Numbered from the stretch's first letter, positions 1-8,735 are shown. The stretch is DNA of 36,073 bases from Candidatus Pacearchaeota archaeon (GCA_002731115.1 PBZO01000001.1:39023-75095); one strand, 5' to 3'. Program-made: numbers and translations. Notes: generated by a model not told the origin, from the letters alone.

Positions 1-2
1 AT

Positions 3-2426
3 TTCTTATCAATTTTCTCAAAAGAAATTACAGTTACTTATTCTGCAATTTTATTTCCTGCAGTGATGTTTGCATTAACAACAATTGCTTTTTTCCTCTT
101 TGCAAGAATTATATTTTACAAAGAAAATAAAAAAACAAGAAATATAATTGCATTAATTGCAACTAGCTTTTTTGTGCTTATTCCTTCATTATTGCCAAGA
201 ACAATTGCAGGAATCCCTGAGAAAGAATCAGCTGCTTTCTTTTTTATGTTTATTGCCTTCTATTTTTTCATGAAAGCATTTACTTCAAATAATTTGAGAA
301 AGGGCATGATTTTTGGAATTCTTGCAGGAATCTCTACTGCAGGAATGGCCTTAATTTGGGGAGGTGTTCTTTTTATATTCTTTACAATTTCAACTTCTGT
401 CTTGCTCGCATTTATTCTAGGGAAGATCAAGAAAAATGAACTAATTATTTATGCTACCTGGATGATTACTTCTTTTATTGTAATGATGCCCTTCTCCACA
501 AGATATATTTTAAAAAACTTAGTTATGTCAATATCTACTGGATCTGCTATTAGTGTTTTTGTAATTATTAGTCTGAGTTTATTAATCATGAAAACAAATA
601 AACTAGAAAAAATAAGAAAGAAAACAAAACTTCCAGATGAGTTATCTTCTGTAATTATTTCCATCTTTATCTTAATCTTAATTGTCTCAATTAGTCTTGG
701 CCCTAGTTTTATTTTTGAACAAGTACATAATGTAAAAAGTTCACTAATTCAACCAATAGAGAATAGATTTAGTCTAACAGTTGCAGAAAATAAACAACCT
801 TATTTCTTAAACGATTGGAGAAATAATTTTGGACCAATTGTATTTAATATACCTCTATTTTTTTGGTTATTCTTTATTGGGTCTGTTCTTTTATTTAATA
901 ATATGATAAAAAAACTAAAGAAAAAAGAAAAGATAATCTTGACATCTAGCTATCTTATCTTTTTAATTTGTTTAATATTTAGTAGATATGCATCAGGGCA
1001 TATCTTAAATGGGACAAGTAGATTTAGTCTACTAGTTTATTTTGGAGGGTGGTTATTTTTTCTAGGAACTTTTGGATATTTCTATTACAAAATATACAAT
1101 GATGGAGATTTCTCCTTATTTAAAGCCTTTAATTTTAATTATATACTCTACTCGCTAATTTTAACCTTAGGCATTATTGGGGCAAGAGGGGGAATAAGAT
1201 TAATTATGGTTCTTGGAGCAGTAAGTCCTGTTGTTATTGGTTTTTTAATTGTTAAAATATCTAAAAAATATTTTGAGGAAAAAGATGAAGCAATGAAACT
1301 TTTTGTAGGAATTACTGCTGTATTAATTTTAATTGCAGCTGTATTAATTTTAATTGGAAATCCTCTTTTAATGCTTAAGGGAGATAGTTTTTGGGGTTGG
1401 GGGGGATATTTTCAACAAGATAAAATTACTGCAGATTATTTTGCTCCAGGTCCATATCAATGGCAATGGCAAAAAGCAATGAGTTGGGTAAGGAATAATA
1501 CATCTGAAGAGGCTGTTTTTGCACATTGGTGGGACTATGGTTATTGGTTGCAATCAATTGGAAAAAGATCCACTATTCTTGATGGAGGGAATGCAATAGC
1601 ATATTGGAATCACTTAATGGGAAGACATGTTTTAACAGGAGATGATGAAAATAAAGCCTTAGAATTTCTATATACTCATAATGGAACCCATCTTTTAATT
1701 GATTCAACAGAAATTGGAAAATATACTGCATTTTCTAGTATTGGTTCAGATGAAGACTATGATAGAATCTCCTGGATTACTGTTTTCTTAATGGACGAAA
1801 AACAAACACAAGAAACTAAAAATGAAACTATTTATGTCTATACAGGGGGAACTTTGTTAGATGAAGATATAATCTGGGAACAAGACGGAAAAGAGATCTT
1901 TTTACCTAAAAGAAGAGCAGGAGTTGGAGCAATTATTCTAAAGAGAGATAAAGATGAAAAGATAACCAAGGTAGAAGCAATTTTTGTGGATAATGGACGA
2001 CAGTATAGAATCCCTTTAAGATTTGCCTATTTTGATAATGAATTGCATGATTTTAAAGAGGGATTAGATGCAGGAGTTTTCTTATTCCCCAGATTAGATG
2101 CTTTGTCTGGTGGAAGAACTAGTCTTAATGAAATAGGTGCATCAATGTATTTAAGTAGAAGGACTATTCATTCTCAATTAGCTAGCCTGTACTTATTTGA
2201 TCAAAAAACAGATTATTTTAATCTTGTTCACACTGAGAATAGTTTGGTTATTGAAGATATACTGAAACAGGGATTTGATATAGGGGACTTTGTATATTAT
2301 CAGGGATTTCAAGGACCAATTAAAATCTGGGAGATTAAATATCCTTCATATATAAAATTAAATCCGGCTTATTTAGAAACAGATTATCCTGAAAAATTAC
2401 AAGAGTTAAAACAAGGAGAATATTAA
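3..2426 (+). CDS. aglB: Oligosaccharyltransferase STT3/AglB, 5'-truncated by window edge
   Basis: This is the catalytic subunit of archaeal N-glycosylation, an integral membrane enzyme that moves a glycan from a dolichyl-(pyro)phosphate carrier to Asn in N-X-S/T on the outer face of the membrane. The frame is open from base 3, and the tracked start (GTG at 63) lies inside a continuing membrane segment, so the true start is outside the window. About ten hydrophobic segments fill the first ~430 residues. A TVAE motif (ORF residues ~239-242) matches the TIXE-type motif of external loop 5, and WWDYGYW at ~489-495 is the family signature that binds the acceptor sequon. The soluble C-terminal domain follows. 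The N-terminal loop with the catalytic Asp is off-window. The gene heads an operon with the lipid-carrier genes. Family call is certain; glycan identity unknown. Confidence 0.95.
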   Translation, partial: FLSIFSKEITVTYSAILFPAVMFALTTIAFFLFARIIFYKENKKTRNIIALIATSFFVLIPSLLPRTIAGIPEKESAAFFFMFIAFYFFMKAFTSNNLRKGMIFGILAGISTAGMALIWGGVLFIFFTISTSVLLAFILGKIKKNELIIYATWMITSFIVMMPFSTRYILKNLVMSISTGSAISVFVIISLSLLIMKTNKLEKIRKKTKLPDELSSVIISIFILILIVSISLGPSFIFEQVHNVKSSLIQPIENRFSLTVAENKQPYFLNDWRNNFGPIVFNIPLFFWLFFIGSVLLFNNMIKKLKKKEKIILTSSYLIFLICLIFSRYASGHILNGTSRFSLLVYFGGWLFFLGTFGYFYYKIYNDGDFSLFKAFNFNYILYSLILTLGIIGARGGIRLIMVLGAVSPVVIGFLIVKISKKYFEEKDEAMKLFVGITAVLILIAAVLILIGNPLLMLKGDSFWGWGGYFQQDKITADYFAPGPYQWQWQKAMSWVRNNTSEEAVFAHWWDYGYWLQSIGKRSTILDGGNAIAYWNHLMGRHVLTGDDENKALEFLYTHNGTHLLIDSTEIGKYTAFSSIGSDEDYDRISWITVFLMDEKQTQETKNETIYVYTGGTLLDEDIIWEQDGKEIFLPKRRAGVGAIILKRDKDEKITKVEAIFVDNGRQYRIPLRFAYFDNELHDFKEGLDAGVFLFPRLDALSGGRTSLNEIGASMYLSRRTIHSQLASLYLFDQKTDYFNLVHTENSLVIEDILKQGFDIGDFVYYQGFQGPIKIWEIKYPSYIKLNPAYLETDYPEKLQELKQGEY
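1317..1358 (+). repeat. 21-bp in-frame tandem duplication inside aglB
   Basis: Two adjacent copies of a 21-bp unit beginning gctgtattaattttaattg differ by one base near the end. In the reading frame they encode AVLILIA followed by AVLILIG, two heptads in the last transmembrane segment before the soluble domain. This looks like a replication-slippage duplication that lengthens a membrane helix without breaking the frame. Confidence 0.85.
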
Positions 2427-2427
2427 G

Positions 2428-3423
2428 ATGGAACCATTATTAATTATCCCACTAATTTTAAGTTTTTTAATTACTTTATTTTTCATACCTGTCTGGATTA
2501 AAAAAGCAAAACAAATTAAACTTGTTTGGGAAGATATGAATAAAAAAAATAAGACTAAAAAAATTGCGGGATCGGGAGGGATTGTTGTTGTTTTTGGATT
2601 TATTCTAGGTGTTTTAATTTATGTCGCATTAAAAACATTTTATTTTAACTCAACAGAAAATTTAATTGAAGTATTTGCTATTTTAACATCAATCTTAATA
2701 ATATCTGTTGTGGGCTTAATTGATGATCTTTTTGGATGGCAAAAAGGAGGATTATCTAAAAAATCAAGGATAATCTTATTCTTATTTGCAGCAATCCCAC
2801 TAATAGTTATAAATGCTGGAGAATCTAGGATGATTGGAATTGAATTTGGATTATTATATCCTCTATTTTTAGTTCCATTGGGAATTATTGGAGCATCAGC
2901 AACATATAATTTTCTTGCAGGATATAATGGGCTTGAAGCAAGTCAGGGAATCTTAATCTTATCCTCCTTATCATTGATTACTTTTCTTACGGGGAATAGT
3001 TGGCTAAGTTTAATCTCTCTAACAATGGCTATTTGTTTAATTGCATTTTATATACATAACAAATATCCTGCAAAAATCTTCCCTGGAGATGTTTTAACTT
3101 ATTCGATTGGGGCAATGATTGCAATTATTGCTATCTTGGGAAATATTGAAAAAATTGTAGTATTTCTTTTTATTCCATATATTCTTGAAACTATATTAAA
3201 AGTAAGAGGAAAATTAAAGAAGTATAGCTTTGCTAAATTAAACAAGGATGGTGGTTTAGATGTTCCTTATAAAAAATTCTATGGATTAGAACATATATCT
3301 ATTTATTTATTAAAAAAATTCAAAAATAAAGTTTATGAAAAAGATGTTGTTTATCTAATCAATTTATTCCAGATATTAATAATTATTTTGGCATTTATTT
3401 TATTTGGAGGAGAAATATTTTAA
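2428..3423 (+). CDS. Alg7/AglH-type UDP-GlcNAc:polyprenyl-phosphate GlcNAc-1-P transferase
   Basis: A polytopic membrane enzyme of the MraY/WecA/Alg7 (GT4-like PNPT) superfamily that loads the first sugar-1-phosphate onto the polyprenyl-phosphate carrier. Visible landmarks are the GSGG stretch at ~48-51, the LIDDLFGW motif with the paired Asp at 99-100, the NFLAGYNGLE block at 161-170 (the eukaryal/archaeal Alg7 version, FAGxNGLE) and the PGD motif at 219-221. About ten hydrophobic helices span 331 residues, normal for archaeal members. The start has AAGGAG (2413-2418) nine bases upstream and lies one base after the aglB stop, so the two are co-transcribed. The sugar is probably GlcNAc or a derivative by family; that is not provable here. 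Confidence 0.9.
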   Translation: MEPLLIIPLILSFLITLFFIPVWIKKAKQIKLVWEDMNKKNKTKKIAGSGGIVVVFGFILGVLIYVALKTFYFNSTENLIEVFAILTSILIISVVGLIDDLFGWQKGGLSKKSRIILFLFAAIPLIVINAGESRMIGIEFGLLYPLFLVPLGIIGASATYNFLAGYNGLEASQGILILSSLSLITFLTGNSWLSLISLTMAICLIAFYIHNKYPAKIFPGDVLTYSIGAMIAIIAILGNIEKIVVFLFIPYILETILKVRGKLKKYSFAKLNKDGGLDVPYKKFYGLEHISIYLLKKFKNKVYEKDVVYLINLFQILIIILAFILFGGEIF

Positions 3424-4355
3424 TGAAGATAAAAAAATATCTTCCAATAATAGGAATTATTATTTTCTTATATATATTATTTAAATTAGATATATCAAAT
3501 ATATTAAGAGAAATCAGTAATTCAGATATAAATTTTTTATTGATTGCAATACTTCTTATATTTATTTCATTTATAACTCAAACATTAAAGTGGTTTACAA
3601 TTACCAAAATTCAATTAACAAACATTTCATTTATTGAAGCATTTAAAGTCAATATAATGAGTATGTTTTATGGTTTTATTACCCCCTCAAGAATAGGAGG
3701 AATTATCAGAGCAGAATACCTAAGAAAATATAACAATAATAATCTTGGGAAAGGCGTTAGTAATTATGTCTTAGACAAAGTTTTAGATTTAGGTTCTCTT
3801 GCTTTTCTTGCAGGATTATTCTCACTTATGTTTAAAGATTTAGTATCAATTAATTACTTTTATTATTCTCTTTCTGGTTTTATATTAATTGTAATTCTCT
3901 TGATGATATTTAGGGATGAAAAAAGAAGTAGATCTACACTAAGAATAATTTATGTAAAATTGGTTCCGGAGAAGATGAAAGAGAAAGTAAAAAATGGATT
4001 TAATTCATTTTACCAAGATATGCCTAAAAAGAGGTATTTTATTTTATTCTTCTTATTAAATGTCTTAAATTGGGTTGTTTTATATGCATCAACTTTCTTT
4101 ATCGGAATTTCACTCGGAATAGATATTTCTTTTTATTACTTCCTTGCAATTCTACCAATTGCTACCCTTATTGGACAGATACCCATAACTATAAGCGGAT
4201 TGGGAACAAGAGAGGCTGTTATGATTAGTTTATTTGGGGTGATTGGCATAAGTGCTACAAAAGTATTTTCAATGTCATTAATTAGTATATTCCTTGCAGG
4301 AGTAATTCCTGCCTTAATAGGAAGTTTTTTAATTTTCAAAAATAAAGAAAAATAG
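3423..4355 (+). CDS. Flippase-like membrane protein (LPG_synthase_TM / UPF0104 family)
   Basis: A multi-spanning membrane protein of 310 residues resembling the transmembrane domain of lysylphosphatidylglycerol synthase (PF03706/UPF0104). The diagnostic region is YGFITPSRIGGIIRAEYLRK at ~82-101, matching the family's P-x-R-x-G-E/G-x-x-R-x pattern, followed later by a G-x-G-x-R-E element (SGLGTREA). Related archaeal proteins are often encoded beside glycosyltransferases and are suspected of helping lipid-linked sugars cross the membrane; that role is inference. The start overlaps the previous stop by one base (TAATG) with a strong GGAGGAG ten bases upstream, so translation is coupled within the aglB operon. 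Confidence 0.82.
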   Translation: MKIKKYLPIIGIIIFLYILFKLDISNILREISNSDINFLLIAILLIFISFITQTLKWFTITKIQLTNISFIEAFKVNIMSMFYGFITPSRIGGIIRAEYLRKYNNNNLGKGVSNYVLDKVLDLGSLAFLAGLFSLMFKDLVSINYFYYSLSGFILIVILLMIFRDEKRSRSTLRIIYVKLVPEKMKEKVKNGFNSFYQDMPKKRYFILFFLLNVLNWVVLYASTFFIGISLGIDISFYYFLAILPIATLIGQIPITISGLGTREAVMISLFGVIGISATKVFSMSLISIFLAGVIPALIGSFLIFKNKEK

Positions 4356-5117
4356 ATGGAAAAAGTAAGCATAATAATTCCTGCGCATAATGAAGAAAAA
4401 AGAATAGGAAAGACTCTAAAAGAATATATTTCTTATTTCAAAAAGAAATCGCTTGATTTTAAGATAATTGTTGTCTTAAATGCCTGTTCAGATAATACTA
4501 TTGGGATCGTTAAAAAACATAAAGTTAAGGAATTAGAAATCTTAAATTTCAAGCAAGGCGGGAAGGGATTTGCAATTATTGAAGGATTTAAGAAATCCTT
4601 AAAAGGAGATAGTAATTTAATTGGTTTTGTTGATGCAGATATGGCTACTCCTCCTAAAGCATTTTATGATTTAATTAGGAATATTGGAGATAATGATGGA
4701 GTTATAGCAAATAGGTGGGATAAAAATAGTATTGTAAAAGTACCTCAGACAATCTTTAGGAGAATTATTGGAAGAGGCTTTAATTTAATTGTTAGGATGT
4801 TGTTTATTCTGCCTCATCAGGATACTCAATGCGGGGCAAAATTATTCAAACGAGAATTATTAGAAAAGATTATACCAAAATTAGGATCAAGTGAATGGAG
4901 TTTTGATGTTGACTTATTGTTTTATGCAAGAAGAGAGAAAGCTAAAGTAGAATCAATTCCAACTATCTGGAATGATAAAAAAGATTCAAAGATAAATATC
5001 AAGAAAAATATCTTAACAATGTTTTTATCTGTTGTTAGACTAAGACTTGTTCATTCTCATTTTAACTTTATTGTGAGAATTTATAGAAAATTGCCTAATT
5101 GGATGAGAGTTCATTAA
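4356..5117 (+). CDS. GT2 dolichyl-phosphate sugar synthase (Alg5/DPM1-like)
   Basis: A GT-A fold glycosyltransferase that should charge dolichyl phosphate with a sugar from a nucleotide sugar on the cytoplasmic face. It opens with SIIIPAHNEEKRIGKTL, has the nucleotide-binding stretch VVLNACSDNT, the metal-binding FVDAD (Asp93 and Asp95), and QDTQCGAKLFK at 155-165, the signature that separates Alg5/DPM-type enzymes from other GT2s. At 253 residues with no C-terminal membrane domain it resembles the soluble or monotopic DPM type. The ATG directly follows the stop of the flippase-like gene, making it the last gene of the aglB operon. The donor sugar is not determined; the 12342-13931 GT-C enzyme is a plausible user of its product. 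Confidence 0.88.
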   Translation: MEKVSIIIPAHNEEKRIGKTLKEYISYFKKKSLDFKIIVVLNACSDNTIGIVKKHKVKELEILNFKQGGKGFAIIEGFKKSLKGDSNLIGFVDADMATPPKAFYDLIRNIGDNDGVIANRWDKNSIVKVPQTIFRRIIGRGFNLIVRMLFILPHQDTQCGAKLFKRELLEKIIPKLGSSEWSFDVDLLFYARREKAKVESIPTIWNDKKDSKINIKKNILTMFLSVVRLRLVHSHFNFIVRIYRKLPNWMRVH

Positions 5118-5142
5118 AAGTGTAGAAAGGATTGCAGAAATC

Positions 5143-5150
5143 TTTATAAT
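5143..5150 (+). promoter_or_regulatory. TATA box for the 5172 glycosyltransferase
   Basis: TTTATAAT lies 22-29 bases before the ATG at 5172. That spacing places initiation at or next to the start codon, so the mRNA should be leaderless. No Shine-Dalgarno sequence is present. Confidence 0.7.
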
Positions 5151-5171
5151 ACCTTTAATTTACCTTAAATT

Positions 5172-6149
5172 ATGAAATTTTCGCTAATAATCCCTCTTGC
5201 TCCTGAAAGAGATGCCGAGATAATAGAGTCTATTAGGAAATTAGATTACCCTAAATCTGATTTCAGTGTAATTATTGTAAAAGGCAAAAACCCTTCCGAT
5301 AATAGGAATAAGGGAGCAATGAATGCGAAAGGGGAGATAATTGGTTTTTTAGATGACGATGCACTAGTTGATGAAGATTTATTAAAAAATGTTGAAGAAT
5401 TCTTTGAAGAACATCCTGATATCGATATTGTCGGTGGACCTCAATTAACCCCTTATGATGAAGTTGGTTTTGCAAAAACTTCAGGTTATGCTTTAAGTTC
5501 TAAATTTGGTGCTTGGAATTTATCTCAAAGATATTCAAGAAAAAAACTAAATTTAAATGCTGATGAAGGATCCCTTACTTCTGCAAATCTTTTTGTTAAG
5601 AGGGCTGTTATGGATAAGATAAAATTTGATTCAAATTTATTCCCTGGAGAAGACCCCAAATTTATTGATGATGCAAAAAAATATGGATTTAATGTTGCAT
5701 ATTCTCCTGATTTAATTATCTATCACAGAAGACGGCCTAAAATTAAGAGTCTTATAAAACAAATATTTAATTATGGTAAAGTTAGGCCTGCAAAGGAATC
5801 TTTTATTAGTACTCTTAAAAAACCATTTTTTCTTATTCCAAGTCTTTTTCTAATTTATTTATTCATATTAGCAATCTCTATCTTAGTGAATCCAACAATA
5901 ATTAGGGGAGCTATAGGAATTGGGAATAATCTTAATTATCTAACCTTAAATTTTTTATTATTTGTCCCTTTGTTTCTGTATATTTTTATTGATTTAGGAT
6001 TCTCTGTATATGATTCAATAAGAAATAAAGCTTATAGCGCGATTTTCCTCCTGCCTTTTATTTACCCTACAATCCATATCAGTTATGGTATTGGAATGAT
6101 TTATGGTTACCTTAAAAAACTGAAGAAAATAGTCTTACTTTCTAAATAA
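5172..6149 (+). CDS. GT2 glycosyltransferase with C-terminal membrane segments
   Basis: A family 2 glycosyltransferase, likely acting at the inner face of the membrane. The N-terminal GT-A domain starts FSLIIPLAPERDAEII and carries the metal-binding DDD at 61-63 (GFLDDDALVDEDLL), an aromatic mid-section and an FPGEDPKF stretch that probably supplies the catalytic acid (GED in place of EDxxx). After ~residue 215 there are three to four hydrophobic helices ending in a basic tail. The layout resembles ExoA/succinoglycan-type enzymes. It has its own leaderless promoter and its last 15 bases overlap the converging phosphodiesterase gene. Sugar specificity unknown. Confidence 0.85.
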   Translation: MKFSLIIPLAPERDAEIIESIRKLDYPKSDFSVIIVKGKNPSDNRNKGAMNAKGEIIGFLDDDALVDEDLLKNVEEFFEEHPDIDIVGGPQLTPYDEVGFAKTSGYALSSKFGAWNLSQRYSRKKLNLNADEGSLTSANLFVKRAVMDKIKFDSNLFPGEDPKFIDDAKKYGFNVAYSPDLIIYHRRRPKIKSLIKQIFNYGKVRPAKESFISTLKKPFFLIPSLFLIYLFILAISILVNPTIIRGAIGIGNNLNYLTLNFLLFVPLFLYIFIDLGFSVYDSIRNKAYSAIFLLPFIYPTIHISYGIGMIYGYLKKLKKIVLLSK

Positions 6150-7307
6150 GGATTTTCCATCTATCTTTGATTGAAACTTTAATTGCATTAATTGCAAAAG
6201 TGTTGGAAATAAATCCTCCATTTTTGCCTGTTTTCTAAATTTTCTATTTATTATTAAAAAAGTTGTTTCATTTCTATCAGAAAGATCATATCCATGCATT
6301 CCCTTAACCGGAACATTATTAAAAAAATTTGGGTATAGAAGTGTTCCTGAATTTAATAAAAAAATTTCATCCCCATAAAGATTATTATTAAAATCAATTT
6401 TTAGACTCTTTTTATCTTGTTTTGACAATATTTTTCCTTTATCCTTATGTTTTTCTAGAATAGACAAAACTTGTTTTTTTATTTTTTTATTAAAAAACCA
6501 AAATCTAGCCATCGTAGATTCTAAGAAATATATATAATCTTTTCCAAATCCCGGAAGTTTTGATTGTAAATCAAATATTTTATTTATTGGAACCATCCCA
6601 TGATCAGACCATATTAGAATATTATCTTTTTCTAAATCAAAATTAGATAAAATCTCCTTAACTAGCCCATCTGTTTTTCTCAAAGTTCTCTTTATCTCAC
6701 TCGACTTTGGTCCAAACTTATGCCCTATTGAATCAAGATCTGTTAAATGAATATAATAAAAAGAATGTTTATTAATAAGTTTTAGGAATTTTTTTGCCCT
6801 AGCCTCATCATTATTTCTAAAGGTATAATGAATTCTTGACTTTCCGTTTTCAATAATAAAGGGGAAATCATAAAAAAGATATCCTATTTCATTTCTTTTA
6901 AATACACTAAATAATGTCTCTATAGAATCTTGTTGAAAAAAATGCTTTTTTTGTTTTAATTTAAAATATTTAAAATAATCCATATTTATTGATGGATAAG
7001 ACATATCATTACCCTGTAAATGATTAAAAAAATTTATTAAATGAAATTTTAATTTTCCTGGAAAGGGGGATAATAATATCGAATATGGAAACGCCCTTAT
7101 TTTCTTATCATAGATATAATTAGTAAATAAACCCAATTTCCTTGGATGAACTCCTGTATAAAAACCAACAGTATTTTTGAATCCAAAATGTTGTTTTAAT
7201 TGCCCAAGCCCATATTTCCTAGTCAAACCATATAAAAAAGGGGTGTTTCTAGATGTGATATAATCTCTTCTAAAAGCATCAAGCATTAAAACAATTGTCT
7301 TAACCAT
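6135..7307 (-). CDS. Alkaline-phosphatase-superfamily phosphodiesterase (PF01663-type)
   Basis: A 390-residue protein of the type I phosphodiesterase/nucleotide pyrophosphatase branch of the alkaline phosphatase superfamily, which also includes PigN-type phosphoethanolamine transferases. Metal-site residues can be traced: Asp10 in VLMLDAF, a probable nucleophile Thr46 in NTVGFYTG, the D-x3-H of DSIGHKFGP (Asp192, His196), SDHG at 234-237 and a last His in GMHGYD. No signal peptide or membrane helix is obvious, so it is likely cytoplasmic. It converges on the upstream GT2 with a 15-base overlap and faces the next gene divergently. Beside glycosylation genes it could hydrolyse a nucleotide-sugar or lipid-phosphate bond, or transfer a phospho-group; substrate unknown. 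Confidence 0.82.
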   Translation of the reverse strand: MVKTIVLMLDAFRRDYITSRNTPFLYGLTRKYGLGQLKQHFGFKNTVGFYTGVHPRKLGLFTNYIYDKKIRAFPYSILLSPFPGKLKFHLINFFNHLQGNDMSYPSINMDYFKYFKLKQKKHFFQQDSIETLFSVFKRNEIGYLFYDFPFIIENGKSRIHYTFRNNDEARAKKFLKLINKHSFYYIHLTDLDSIGHKFGPKSSEIKRTLRKTDGLVKEILSNFDLEKDNILIWSDHGMVPINKIFDLQSKLPGFGKDYIYFLESTMARFWFFNKKIKKQVLSILEKHKDKGKILSKQDKKSLKIDFNNNLYGDEIFLLNSGTLLYPNFFNNVPVKGMHGYDLSDRNETTFLIINRKFRKQAKMEDLFPTLLQLMQLKFQSKIDGKSLFRK

Positions 7308-7327
7308 TATTCCCTAAGAAAATTTAG

Positions 7328-7335
7328 TTTTAAAA
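7328..7335 (-). promoter_or_regulatory. TATA box for the phosphodiesterase gene
   Basis: TTTTAAAA, 21-28 bases upstream of the ATG at 7307 on the minus strand. It occupies the space just before the tracked plus-strand start at 7340, which argues that the plus gene begins further in. Confidence 0.55.
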
Positions 7336-7361
7336 AATTATGTTTTTGGAGATGATAAACA

Positions 7362-7369
7362 TTATAAAG
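7362..7369 (+). promoter_or_regulatory. Probable TATA box for the 7400 gene
   Basis: TTATAAAG, 31-38 bases before the ATG at 7400, predicting a very short leader of around 9 nt. It lies inside the tracked ORF, supporting the internal start. Confidence 0.45.
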
Positions 7370-7399
7370 GCCATTAATTTTTTAAAAATTACATTGAAT

Positions 7400-8734
7400 A
7401 TGAGATATACAAAAAATAAGAGTAAACGGGTAGAAGATTATCTAAATGAAAAAATTGAGATAATTACTGATATAATTCGCAAAAGAATTCCTGATACAAT
7501 AGGCATTATAATGGGAGGGGGATTTGGAAAAGGAGAGGGGAGTGTAGTTGTAGAAAACAAGGAAGTTATACTAATAAATGATTTTGATATGTATGTTGTT
7601 GCAAAAAAAGAATATGATGAAGACATAATAAATGATATTGCACAGGAAGCTTCAAGAAAAATTGGAAAAAAAGGGATTAGTTCTTTTGTAAAATTCAATA
7701 AAAATAGGCCTCTTTTAAAAGATTTTTTTTATATTGATTTAAAAGTTATTCCTATTGATTATCTAAAAAAATTACCTCCAATGGTAAAATTTTATGATTT
7801 AAGAAATTCAAGTAAGATAGTTTATGGAAAGAATACTTTAAATAAAATCCCTGATTTTAAACCAGATGATCTTCCAATAGCCGAGGGTGCAAGACTTTTA
7901 TTAAATAGGATGAGTCATCTAGTTCAGCATTTTTACTCTTCATTTCTTACAAAAAATGTAAAAGAGAATGATCATCAAATATTTTTATTACATACTATTA
8001 AGACCTATACCGATGCTTGTGGTGCTTTACTAATATTATCCAAGAAATATGAAGCAACTTATAGTAAAAGACTTAATATCTTTAAGAAAAGATATTCGGA
8101 AGATTTTCCTGAATTAAAAAAACTTATTCCAGAGTATGTTGAAAAATTAAAAGAATTTACCGAACTTAAACTTAATTTTAATTTAAATGCATATAAGGGA
8201 AAAGACTTGGAATTATGGAAGCAATCAAGAAATTATATCGGTATTGCAACTAAATATTTCTTTAAGAAATTCCTAAATAAAGAAGTAAATAATTATTATG
8301 ATTTATCAAAAGCTATTGAAGAATCTGCAGTAAAATATTATAATCCTTATATTAGATATATTCTCAAAAGAAAGTTTAAACTAGATACTAATAATAAATA
8401 TATTCTTAGTTTGGGTTCAATTGCAGCGCATATCTACATGAATTTTCTATATTTTAATCGTATGAGAGAATGCCATAATAAACTCTATATTCGAGGATTA
8501 TTTAGAATAAAACCTCCTGAATTAACATTCTTTTCAGCATTACCTTTAATATTATACAGCTTAAATGATGATGGCAGGGTTAATTTAAAGATGTTAGAAG
8601 AGGGGAAAAGAAAATTACAAAAAGTATATCCTGTGAATGTAAAACATAATGGAAGTGATTTAAGATATTGGGAGGATATTGCTAATGTTTATTCTAATGC
8701 TTATGTTTTATTTGCATTTTTAAAACTGAAATAA
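7400..8734 (+). CDS. Orphan nucleotidyltransferase-fold protein
   Basis: The N-terminal domain has a polymerase-beta-type nucleotidyltransferase active site: GGGFGKGEGS at 39-48, then NDFDMYVV with the metal-binding pair Asp61/Asp63, and a third Asp in YIDLKVIPID (~113). The remaining ~300 residues are mostly helical and lysine-rich and match no family I can name; there is no membrane segment. The ORF is open back to 7340, but the ATG at 7400 (residue 21) is preferred because a TATA-like box sits upstream of it and the first 20 tracked residues are not typical. It stands alone between a divergent phosphodiesterase and a converging radical SAM gene (1-base gap). It may transfer a nucleotide to a sugar, lipid or RNA; this is open. 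Confidence 0.65.
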   Translation: MRYTKNKSKRVEDYLNEKIEIITDIIRKRIPDTIGIIMGGGFGKGEGSVVVENKEVILINDFDMYVVAKKEYDEDIINDIAQEASRKIGKKGISSFVKFNKNRPLLKDFFYIDLKVIPIDYLKKLPPMVKFYDLRNSSKIVYGKNTLNKIPDFKPDDLPIAEGARLLLNRMSHLVQHFYSSFLTKNVKENDHQIFLLHTIKTYTDACGALLILSKKYEATYSKRLNIFKKRYSEDFPELKKLIPEYVEKLKEFTELKLNFNLNAYKGKDLELWKQSRNYIGIATKYFFKKFLNKEVNNYYDLSKAIEESAVKYYNPYIRYILKRKFKLDTNNKYILSLGSIAAHIYMNFLYFNRMRECHNKLYIRGLFRIKPPELTFFSALPLILYSLNDDGRVNLKMLEEGKRKLQKVYPVNVKHNGSDLRYWEDIANVYSNAYVLFAFLKLK

Positions 8735-8735
8735 A

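Noticed and set aside
63-65. Tracked start (GTG) of the aglB ORF
   Set aside because: The frame is open to base 3 and encodes a continuing hydrophobic segment (TVTYSAILFPAV), so the gene is cut by the window edge and GTG is internal.
449-664. Minus-strand ORF of 71 residues inside aglB, and similar ORFs at 1368, 4136, 5272, 7438, 9196, 10344, 11282, 13396, 16094, 21661, 22868, 24566, 30447
   Set aside because: All lie opposite well-supported genes and show reverse-complement composition with no motif or promoter of their own.
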